Source of the DNA: Uranotaenia lowii
Lineage: Eukaryota > Arthropoda > Insecta > Diptera > Culicidae
Direction of reading: 5' to 3'
Length of the DNA stretch: 64,000 bases
Assembly (NCBI RefSeq): GCF_029784155.1
Contig: NC_073692.1
Coordinates: 72,351,544-72,415,543, forward strand
Under the pieces are notes generated by a model, which was not told the origin of the DNA, made no database searches, and saw only the letters and a list, made by a program, of their open reading frames with translations. The translations under genes and the position numbers were made by a program. Of this stretch, positions 35,936-46,214 are shown piece by piece. Within the stretch, counting starts at the first letter, position 1. Each line of letters begins with the position of its first letter.

Positions 35936-36099
35936 ATATATTGCGGACCAATTTCAAGATACATATCTTGTTTTTTTTTAACTTGCCACGAATGGTCTTC
36001 ACTCATAAGCATCATACATATAAGCCTGGGTTGAGTTGCAACTTTTTTAAATTTCTGGAGGTTTTTCCTACTTCTTAGTAGTTTAGCTAACTCGGATAA

Positions 36100-37790
36100 T
36101 TTAAGGGAGTGAATCGAGACACATTAATCAATAGAAAACGCATCAATGAAGGAGATAGTAAGTTGCTATCGAAATATCGGTATCTGAACTGTTCTTATAC
36201 CGTGGTTGAATTAAAGGGAATCCTTCGGTTGCTTTGATTCAGTTCAAATCACCTGTAGCTTCTTTTTGGTCAAAACGACCGACATAATTTTTGAAGATTT
36301 TAAAAATTAGGCTAGGGAGTCGGGTTTCGATTTGAAGTTTCGTATAAAAAAACGTGAAAATTTGTTCGGAGAATGTCACTTTTTTTTCTTGAAGATTTTA
36401 TTTCCCCTCGATGTAAATGAAGTTCCTATATATGGAGCTAACTGAAAAATTATCTGGCTACAACTTTGCCGAAGACTGCGAAGCTGTAGGAGTTAATTAT
36501 CATCAAAAAGCAGTCTCAACGAAACCAAAAAAATTATGCATCTATAACTTGATCAAATATGTACGTCACTTGTTTGCAGTTGCATTTGCCCCATGATCAT
36601 CCAGATTGTTGACATTTTTGTAGGATTTAAGCTTTTCATTGAGTTCTTTTAAAGGCATAGATGCAATACAATTAATAGGAAAAGCGTAATATAGGAGTTA
36701 GTTAAGTCATAACTTTTCGTTCATTTTAAATATAAAATCATATGATTAAGTGATATATTTCAGATCTTCATTAATGACGGAAATAAGAATAAAAAATATA
36801 ATAAAGACTAGGAGAACGAATATAGATTTCTTATCGACATGACTCAGCAAAATTCTGATTTTTCGACAAAAACAGTTTCTGTAAAAATGTGATTCAACCC
36901 AAAAAGTTTGTAACGATTACACAGGCGAACAGCACTTTTGGTGCCTATGTTTCAATAGCTGATTTTGTAAGATTTTGGCGTCCTGAATTCAAAACATTTC
37001 ACATATTTTGTTGGTTTATATGGCGTAAAGAAATTTTAAAATTGATGAGTTTTTAGTAAAATCGATTTTTTATAACTGATAAACCTACATAAAAACCAAA
37101 ATATGATTCTGAACCAATTTACGTTCCTTTATTCAATCAAGGACTCAAATATTGCCAAGATATTCTAGTATCAGAGAATCAATGCTCTAAAACAAAATGA
37201 ATGCTACAATTTATAGAAATTTCAAAAAAGAAGGTTACAACTTATTCCGACATTATCAAAGAAAGTCGTTGAATATTGGATATATTAGAATTTTATTTAT
37301 TCAACAACTTTTTTGAAGACAGAGAAATAATTAGATTTGCGGTTTTGAAAATATAAAGGATTCAATTTAGTTTATTTTTTTTTGAAAATTCGTCAAAATT
37401 CTCGTGTTTTGCAGGTTTGGTAAAAAAAAAAAACAAATAGAAAACTTCCATAACTTTTTTCTCGGAATTCAAAATTACTCGCGGTCTTCGGGAAAATTGA
37501 TCATTGAGTCAAAAGGTATTTGTATTATACAGTTTTGTCTAAAAAGTACACAAATTGACTAACCTCGAATAAGTCAATTTATGCTCTGAGATTCCTTGCA
37601 CCTCGAAAAAAAATGTGAGTTGGTTGTGTTATTTGTGATGCTATTTCCAGAAATTTCATAGCCAAATCAGGCCATACATCGATTAAAGTGAATATTTGAA
37701 AATAAGCAATCCACATAACCAAATTCATAAGATTTCCTTGATTCATCCTTAGAAAGCTTATCCCAGAGATACCTAAATAAAATTAAGAAA
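36100..37790. other. no gene recognised
   Basis: AT-rich intronic or intergenic DNA; no frame above about 60 codons and no clear inverted repeats seen. Confidence 0.4.
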
Positions 37791-37806
37791 ATTTATGAAA
37801 TCTGTA

Positions 37807-38841
37807 TCAGACTGATCAAGGCGACGATGGATGGAACGCAGTGCTGTGTGCGGATTTCGGGTGAATTGTCGAGTTCATTCGAATCGCGCAGGGGGCTTCG
37901 ACAAGGTGATGGTCTATCCTGCATGATGTTCAACGTGGCGCTAGAAGGTGTTATTCGACGAGTGGTGGGCGAAATGCGGGGCACGATCTTCAACAGATCC
38001 AGTCAACTTATCTGCTTTGCCGATGACATTGGTATAGTCGGCAGATCATCTGCGGCGGTGGAGGAGATCTACCGCAAACTGAAACGCGAAGCAGGAAGGA
38101 TTGGGTTGATGATTAATACGTCCAAGACGAAGTACATGCTGGCCTGCGGATCCGAGACCGACCGAACCCGGTTGTCCAGTAATAACAAGGTCACGATCGA
38201 CGGCGACGAGCTGGAGATAGTCGAAGACTTTGTCTATCTCGGCTCACTGGTGACCGCAGACAATGACACCAGCCGTGAGATCCGGAGGCGAATTATCAGC
38301 GGAAGTCGTGCCTACTATGGACTCCACAAGCAACTGCGGTCGAGAAGACTTAGCCCTCGCACGAAGTGTAACCTGTATATGACGCTTATTAGACCGGTTG
38401 TTCTCTACGGGCACGAGACATGGATATTGCTCGAGGAGGACCTGCGTACACTCGGAGTATTCGAGCGACGAGTGTTAAGAACCATCTTTGGCGGCGTACA
38501 GGAGAACGGAGTGTGGAGGCGAAGGATGAACCACGAGCTCGCGCGACTCTACGGCGAACCCAGTATCCAGAAGGTGGTGAAGGCTGGCCGGATACGCTGG
38601 GCGGGACATGTTGCGAGAATGCCGGATGACTGTCCTGCAAAACAGGTGTTCGCCACGAATCCGGTAGGAACAAGACGAGCGGGGGCGCAACGAGCGAGGT
38701 GGTTAGACCAAGTGGAGCGTGATCTGGCGAACGTGGGGTGCCCGAGAAATTGGAGAACGGTTGCCATGGACCGAGTGAATTTTAGGAATTATGTTCGTCA
38801 AGTTATGTCGTAAGACGGAATACTATGTAAATAAAATAATA
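37807..38841 (+). mobile_element. non-LTR retrotransposon, 5'-truncated, intact RT end
   Basis: A perfect 12-bp duplication ATGAAATCTGTA (37795-37806 and 38842-38853) flanks the insertion. It begins in the middle of the RT domain and ends with GTAAATAAAATAAT. It is highly similar to 9742-11965 but keeps the segment that copy has lost. The reading frame is unbroken, which suggests a recent insertion. Confidence 0.9.
37827..38813 (+). CDS. reverse transcriptase C-terminal part (328 aa), retroelement fragment
   Basis: The frame covers RT motifs from RGLRQGDGLSCMMFNVALEG through ICFADDIGIVGRS (FADD at about 38014-38025) and YLGSLVTADND to a tail with RRVLRTIFGGVQ, GRIRWAGHVARMPD and the stop at 38811-38813. 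The N-terminal RT motifs, endonuclease and any ORF1 are missing, so the fragment cannot move by itself. Confidence 0.8.
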   Translation: MDGTQCCVRISGELSSSFESRRGLRQGDGLSCMMFNVALEGVIRRVVGEMRGTIFNRSSQLICFADDIGIVGRSSAAVEEIYRKLKREAGRIGLMINTSKTKYMLACGSETDRTRLSSNNKVTIDGDELEIVEDFVYLGSLVTADNDTSREIRRRIISGSRAYYGLHKQLRSRRLSPRTKCNLYMTLIRPVVLYGHETWILLEEDLRTLGVFERRVLRTIFGGVQENGVWRRRMNHELARLYGEPSIQKVVKAGRIRWAGHVARMPDDCPAKQVFATNPVGTRRAGAQRARWLDQVERDLANVGCPRNWRTVAMDRVNFRNYVRQVMS

Positions 38842-38885
38842 ATGAAATCTGTAAAAAATTTCTAGACGCAATAATGACCCAAGAC

Positions 38886-38970
38886 CCCGTCTCACGACAC
38901 AACCTGACGAACAAAATTCCTTCAATTCATTCGGTCCATGGCGACCGTTCTACTACTTCCTTGCTCAACA
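38886..38970 (-). mobile_element. short inverted copy of the same retroelement tail
   Basis: On the minus strand the segment reads GGTCGCCATGGACCGAATGA and then GTTGTGTCGTGAGACG, matching the 3' end of 37807-38841. It lies tail-to-tail with that copy about 40 bp away and is more diverged. Confidence 0.65.
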
Positions 38971-39734
38971 CCTTTATGCATTTCATACGGTAATTTCAAT
39001 GAAAAAAAATCACCGTTTATAGAAAAAAATTAGGCTTCTCCACAAAATTTAAAAGAAAAAGTAAAAAACATTTCGAAAATGGGCACAGGAAAACAAACGA
39101 TATGGTTATATAAACAATTATTGCCTTAAAGTTGTTTTTAATGTGGCCCGCCGAAAGAATTTCAAATTAAATGTGACCCATTGCTTCAAAAAGTTGCTCA
39201 CCAATGATCAATGAAGCGGCTAATACTTTGGGACTGGGCATTAGGGCTTTGGAAGGGTCGATGAGACTTAAAATCTAGTGCATAATGTACGTTTTAAGTG
39301 TATCAACAAATTTTAATTCAAAACTAACAATGGTTTAGTATAAAAACAATTTTTTGATATGTTTTAAACTAAAAACTTTATAACTTGTCACTGAATAGAG
39401 ATAGAATGCTGAATAATTCACCAAAATTTCATGATGTGATGAAATATTCAATTTTTAAAACAAATTTTGGATTTATCTCTTCAAACATAAAAGCTAGTGG
39501 TTTTATTTTTATCGTAGTAGGCTGTGACTAATTTTTGATACTTTCACGTTATGGGGAACAGTCAAACTAGCTAATGTTCTGAAGCAATGTTCGGAAAATC
39601 GCTCGAGAAAAGCAATCAGGATTGGTTTCTTGCTAGAATACTGATATCTCCGAGTGCTGTGATACGCACGTGGTAAAAGTATCCATTGAATATATGTCGA
39701 AAATCATCACTTACTTGATACATGAAAATATAGG

Positions 39735-40370
39735 GTCAAGTGGGGTAATTCCGAACAAGTGCCATACGCGCTGCTGTGGGGGATGAATGAACACAAAAAG
39801 TTCCAAAAGTGATAGTTTAACCAGGCTTCATTTTGCTCATCCTGACCAAAAAGAAACAGTGAACTTTGTGATCAGTGAAATGAATTGCTCAGTGAAGGAA
39901 GGGCATAGTTTCGCTATTCTCATCGCTCCAAAGAGAAAAAGAAATGCAAATCGCATATGAAATTTGGCCGTTTCACCAAATCACGTGGACATCTTTAAAA
40001 TGTGATTGAACTGTCCTTTTTCTACTTGGAATTATGGAACATTGGCCCCAGCATTTGTTAAACTGTTTAACATCCAATTGATAGCTATAAGCTGTTTCCG
40101 ATCTGTTTTCAAATCCTAATGATATCATTTCAGATGTTTTAAAAAACTGTTACCCCGTGAAACGGAAATCGTTTTCGACAATGTTCAATGTTTTGAATAT
40201 CTGAACACAGGAAATCCAGCTGGAATGTTCTTATCTCCTGTTTTATATCCAGTTTAGGATGCTTTATCTGGATTTGAAAAAAATTTGAAAATTTTTATTC
40301 CCACTGACTCACAGATGAGTGTTCATATTTACCCCATAGTTTTCGTCCTATGGGGTAATTATGAACACAT
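39735..40370. repeat. region bounded by GGGGTAATT-type words
   Basis: TGGGGTAATTCCGAACAAG at 39741, the inverse GTTCATATTTACCCCA at 40321, and TGGGGTAATTATGAAC at 40351 resemble the subterminal words of the MITEs at 2923 and 32639. I could not define both ends, so this may be a partial element. Confidence 0.4.
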
Positions 40371-40379
40371 GTTAATATT

Positions 40380-41866
40380 GATTTCCTGACATTTCTTTGG
40401 CCTTTTTATGGTCAAATGTTTTATTCATCAACTTAGGGGGCCATTTACTAATTACCCAAGCATTTCCAGACCTCTTTCCCCCTCCTCCTCTCGTAAGAAA
40501 CCTCCCACCCTACCCCTTTCTGTAAGATCTTAACACATAAAGCATCGAGAAGAAATCTTATTCGGTAAACATCAATACTCGGCATTCTATATCACAGAAG
40601 AATCCACTGGACCCAAAAAATTTAATATTTAAATAAGGTCCGCAATGTGTTTAGTGTTAAATTTGAATTTTTGAGAAATTGATTGTTTGAAATGAGATTC
40701 GGATTTAAAAAAGAAAGCTATGCCAGTTCTTGCAAGTCTTTGAATAAAACTTTTGAACACAATTTTATCAAAACTGGAAATAAAATTTCAAAAGTGAAAA
40801 AAGTGCATAAAACAGAAATTGAAAAAAAAGCTCAATTCGTAACCACATTTGAAAAAGTCTTCATTTTGTTTAAAAAATTAGTGATAAGAACTTATTTCTT
40901 GGTGATAGAAAAAAGGCAGTCAAATGTTTTCTTAGATTAAGTGAGTGGTGCGTAAGCATAGTTTTACCGGTAACACCAAAACAGAAAACGTGTATCCCAG
41001 GAATAGGTTTTTAATATCGAATGTAGGTTTTACGTCCTTCCAAACCAGTTTTTTTGGTATTGATAACTAACAAGGTTATAAATTAAACTTCAAGAAATGT
41101 TTATTTGACTTAAAATAAAATTCACCATTTGTTTGCAAAAGGTTTGCTGCTCGAGCTTTTATTCATAACCGCGTTAAATTTAACATTATTATGAACTTTA
41201 AATCTCTGTGGTCAACAGTCAAATGTATGAAAATTTTTGATAAATATAATAGGTGAATAAGCCCACAAAGCAAAGATCAAAAAGTTCAATTTTCCTGTAT
41301 GTTTGGACAACTTGCTGCTATTCAGAACATTAGAATTACAGCAAATAATAATTGTTTATGTGTTACATTCGGATAACAAAGATCCAAAATCTATTTTCTT
41401 GCAGTCTTATTTTTAAACTTTGATACTTTTTTCAATGTTAATTTGTTCGAATATTTTTTATTTTAAATTTTTTGCAAAATTAATATTTTTGACTGAAGAT
41501 TTTCTCTTTCAGTTTGGTGAGAAAAACTTCTGCAGTACTTCAATTGTTTTTAGAGAATAGAGCTACTAATGTGAAATTTCGTAGATGTGATTAAAAAAAA
41601 ATTAGAGTAAATATTTTCAAAACAGTTGATCATATATAAATGACAAGTCTAGCAAAAAATGGCTGTTCACTGATTCAAGAAAATTTCAATTAGTGTTTTT
41701 GTGAAACAACCATCTTAAAAGAATTTCGAATTTTCTGTATATGTATAGGTTTCAATTTTATGATGCCTGAAAAGCCTAGCTCACGATATATAGGTGAAGA
41801 CTTGATGTTTGCTGCGCATAACCTTTAAACGGATGTAGTCTACCTAACTCGCCTAAAATTAAAAGA
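40380..41866. other. no gene recognised
   Basis: AT-rich sequence. The Lys-rich frame at 40683-40940 looks like a chance reading of A-rich DNA. Confidence 0.4.
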
Positions 41867-41912
41867 CCCCAGGATTTGAGAAATTCATAAATGACTGCAA
41901 ATCGACTCAGTC
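41867..41912. mobile_element. solo terminus of the GACTGAGTCGATT family
   Basis: CCCCAGGATTTGAGAAATTC followed by CAAATCGACTCAGTC matches the right end of the element at 47132-47823. No left end is seen nearby. Confidence 0.55.
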
Positions 41913-42690
41913 AACTAGACATGTCGTAGCGAAGGAATCAAGCACTTGGTGTCGGAGACCTCACACAAGGTTTACCTACTCCTTTTTTTTTAAAAGGTAT
42001 ACATTTGGTCGAGCGAGCCCAAAAACTGCACTAATGGAACGCTTAAATTGATTTGAAATGTGATTTATACAATTTTATTGTATGTTAACATTTGTTCTCA
42101 ATTAAAATGTGATGAAATAAAGCAATTCTATCTATTCTAACTTCAAAGTTAAATTATATCATCTGGTGACTTCAAATTTTTGATGACCCTATTTTTTCTA
42201 TTTTGCGAATGATACGCAAAAATTGCGTAGTTATTTCAAAACCAGTGACATGATCATTTTACTGTTTCTGTTATTTCGTATTCTCAACCACGATCTAGTA
42301 TTCATTAAGTTTAGTAAAAGTGCGTTCTTGTTATTGCAATTGATATGAGCATGGTCTTCTGAAGAACATGTTTACCTATATAAATCTTCAAAAAGTGCTA
42401 GATTCAGATGTATTTTCTAGCTTGAAAATCGTAAATTTAAGTTATGATTTCTTTCATTCAACTTTTAAGCAAAAATTTACGAAAAGAAGCGCAACTTAAA
42501 ATATTTGAAGAGTTTTCGTTGAAAGTAGAAAAAATTATTATGAAGTCAACTTTTAAGCAATGAATCGAAAGATCGCATCAATATCGATATAATTTTGATA
42601 ATTATCTTAAGACCATTCAATTTTATGAGCAAAAAATTCTATTCAAAACATCAGGCGAGTGCTCTTACTTCGGCCCTTGAGGCAACTTTA

Positions 42691-44013
42691 AAGCTTAGTT
42701 CTTTTAGAAATGGGACAGTTACGAAACCATGTATCTCAAAAACCTTTCGTTTGATCTAAATACTTTCTATGATGGAAATGAAGGTTATCTTATGATAATT
42801 CATGAAAAAATTTGAAAAAAATTATTTATCGTTTCTTTGTAAGCATAAATTCTACTTTATTCTTGGTACCTCCCTTCGGCCAGCGCACACTTTTTTCATT
42901 CATGATAATGATAAGTTTTTCAAACTAATATTTCATCTTATCTGTATTTTAGGTGGCTACATCCTCCTGCTTCAATTTCTGATACTTTTCGGACCAATAC
43001 TTCTCTTTTGAAAGAAACTGAGGCCAATTTAGTGGATACAGCTGTTTCGAAATTAACAAATTTGATTATTTTTGAGCCACTTTTTGAGCGTTTTTACTGG
43101 AATTTCAGCTGGCAAAATCTGACGATAACGAAGTAAAACCATGAGGAGATTGAACTTAAAGTATAATCGGTTAGTATAGATCATAGGTTGCGAAGGGTAC
43201 ATAAAAGATTACTTTTTTTTAGGCTTTAGAAAACAGTGAAAACCATAGTTTTCGTTTTGAAAATTATTGTTTTTTTTCCACAGGAGCATAATTTTGGAAA
43301 ATCTTTATATTATATAAATAGCAAATACATACTTTAATATACTCGAGACCTTACCACGAGCAGACGTGGTATAGGATTCAAACGCTGGAATTTGTATAAA
43401 ATAGGGTATTTCATGAGTTTTGTCGTTCATCAGAAATCATCTGTCCAACAGCCTCGGAACCAGATATACAGCTTACGAGCTATGGATCTAGCAAAAATTT
43501 GTTGCTTGAGGTTAGGTTTGAATGACTCATTAAGAGGCAACTCTTGCAGCTTATCGTAAATTTTTTTTTTGGAAATTTCAGCGATCCACCCATAGTTTTT
43601 CGCTACTTGAAAATTAAAAATGCTGGTATGAGACTTGACATCCCTGATGGCCCTTAGCCGAAGTTACCGATCATATGCTTCACTCAATGGTTGATTTGAA
43701 CTTTGTGGACATTTTTGACAGTATTTGCATACTTTTCCACCAATCTTACACAGTAATTCTTCGAATAATCAACGGTTTTGTCAGCTTTCAATTTGATAAT
43801 GATGGATTTTTAATGAAACTGTGCAATATATTTTTTTTCTTTTTCTCTTGCATTGTAAATATTTCAAAAACGCGTGAATTTTAAATTTTGAAAAAATAGG
43901 TCGGATAGTACTTTTTACAGGCAACAAAATGCTGTCGAAAATTTGAATGTCCGATTACTAGTAAACGTGGTATTAGCAAATGAAAGTGTCCCATTTCTAA
44001 AAGAACTAAGCTT
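42691..44013. mobile_element. 1.3-kb element with 26-bp TIRs and TA duplication
   Basis: AAGCTTAGTTCTTTTAGAAA, continuing to TGGGAC, at 42691 is perfectly inverted at 43988-44013. TA lies at 42689-42690 and 44014-44015. Inside I find only short frames (for example 42802-43011 and 43675-43884) and no transposase motif. Confidence 0.8.
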
Positions 44014-44639
44014 TAGTCCTAAAATGCCGAAAATCGGAAATAACTCATTTCGTATGCATATTTTCAAGACACTCCTGTGCAAATAGTGAACTCTTGTTCT
44101 TCCTTTATCCTATCATACAGCTATTCGCCATTAAAAATTAATTTTAATAAAATTTTTAACGATTTTAAAAAAGTGTTTTCTCTTCAGTGGTAAAATAGAC
44201 AGCTCAATTAATGGGAATTATTTAAAAGGAAAACTACCAATGCTGTGATGAATATGAACTTTACTTAATTTTTTTCCTAAAATAATAAAAAAAAAACATT
44301 GGAAAACCCGGAAAACAGGTAAAGGGTCGAAAAATAGGGCACTTTCTGCCATGATGTTGCCTATTTAGACCAGACATCAATTTTATCCATACTACTTATA
44401 AATGAAAATATTGTCAAAAAAGAAAACGATTATCTTCAACAGGAGTTTTTGGGCAGCTTCGACAATACAGAACTATAAGTTCTCAAAATAAGATTCCGAA
44501 CCAAATGTCAGCTTCCTAGCCCACATGACGGCTGAACTTTTTGAAGACCTATGGGACGAGCAACGAGCGTAAAAAAATGCTCAGCATTGGCCACCACGAC
44601 ATCAAATCTGCTTGTGCAACTATTGAGCTATTATGTTTT

Positions 44640-44810
44640 GATGTCACTTATTTCAAACTTTGAAACTTTTGGATCTCTTTAATCTTTGATTTGGATTTTG
44701 TATAACCGCAGAAATTTCGAACAAATTCGATTGAAATGACGAAAAGCGGCATTAAAACCAAAACCAGGTGCTAAGGTGGACAACAACTGGCAAATCGCCG
44801 TATCATGAAA
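44640..44810 (+). repeat. dispersed repeat, copy 1
   Basis: Blocks such as AACTTTTGGATC, TTCGATTGAAATGACGAAAA, CATTAAAACCAAAA and ACTGGCAAATC recur in the same order at 52370-52540. The function is unknown; it is probably part of an old transposon. Confidence 0.55.
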
Positions 44811-45599
44811 ACATTTTTAGGCTTGGTTAACGCATTCTAACTTTCTTAATCGATTATTGCGAATTCAAGCACGAAACTATCATATTTCAGAAAAATCATT
44901 TTAAACTTTTGTTTTGAGATCAGAGACGCTTTAACCTTTACATTGAATTCGTTTCACAAATTCTAATAGTTTGTTCCTAAAAAGGAATGAATTAACGAGT
45001 TGAATATCGACGGTTCAATTCTTATGTTTGATCCTCAATTATATCGTTTGTAAATTTTATTTCAAATTGTTACCAAGCGCGGGAGGTGCCCAAGACGGTA
45101 GCCCCAGTACTTACTGAGTGGCTGCCTTTTTCCTTCTTTAGTGCCGTTATCACCACGAACTGTCACGCTTATCGATATTTACGATATTGCATGAAGCTCG
45201 CTCGCTCACCCTGCTGACCTAATGAGAGTTGTGGTTTCTCAATCAGATTGGAACCTACCGGATAGGTAGACAGGTACCTGGGTAAGCTGTTCGGTATGTT
45301 TCTTTACGTTCACTATTTCTTGAATGAGTTGAGCGACCTTTGAATGTGGGCGTCATTTGGCAGGTAGATTGCCATAGAAATTCCTTACTAAAGGATGCTA
45401 ATGAGTTTAGGAGTAGAAAATAAATTTGAAGAGGAACTCTCCAGAAACGAATACAAAAATATAATCTGCACTACATATCAATTGTTAAGTTTTTTATCTG
45501 TATTTTCTTCTTAAAACGTCAAATAGGATCAGACTATATGAATTATCAAAAATTAACTTTTCATAATTTGAGCATGTTTTAAAATGCACAAAAGTCTAA

Positions 45600-46214
45600 T
45601 TGAAACATCCCACAGGTTTCCGGCCGTTTAGTACCTCGACAGCCTGTCGCGGAAAGCCGTAACTCACCGTAGCTTATCGCGTTAATTAAGATTTTTGATA
45701 TCAACTCTCACACGACCAACGAATGTGTGCGAATCAAAATACAGCGCACTCAACGCAGCCGCCCGCCTCTTGCAGTGAACGAGTTTTGCGTATGTTGTGT
45801 CAGGCTGCATACATGGGGTACGCAAGAAAAAAAACCTATCTTTGTCGCCGCGATACATCCGAGATTTTGAGTGGACATTCTGTCGGTCGTGGTACCCCGT
45901 AATTGAGATCACGATCTGCGAGGGTATCACACTGAGATTTGCACTGGAAGAGTGGTGTGTCGTCCACAAATCGCTTACAAGCTGGTCCCATATGGAAGGA
46001 GACTTCAAGAATTTTGGACTGACTGGGCCTCAACAGTTTTGACCCAGCTGGAGTGAAGCCAACAGCGTTTGACCGATCGGAGTCGTGATCGTTATCAACC
46101 TTTGATTTTGTGGGACAACAGTGTTTTGATTTAGAAAGATTTATCATCAAAATTAGTTAAACCATCCAGATGGTTTGCAATCAACAAGTGAATTTGTGAG
46201 CTTCAATTGAACAG
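45600..46214 (+). promoter_or_regulatory. candidate alternative promoter/5' UTR before SAM exon
   Basis: The sequence is richer in G+C and CpG than the surrounding introns and runs directly up to the SAM exon. An in-frame TGA at 46189 blocks upstream coding, so a transcript starting here would begin translation at ATG 46228. The region also ends CAATTGAACAG (46204-46214), a usable acceptor. I cannot decide between an unspliced 5' UTR and an intron end. Confidence 0.25.

Noticed and set aside
37807..38841. Host gene for a reverse-transcriptase-like protein
   Set aside because: A 12-bp target duplication, 5' truncation and an A-rich tail show that it is a retrotransposon insertion.
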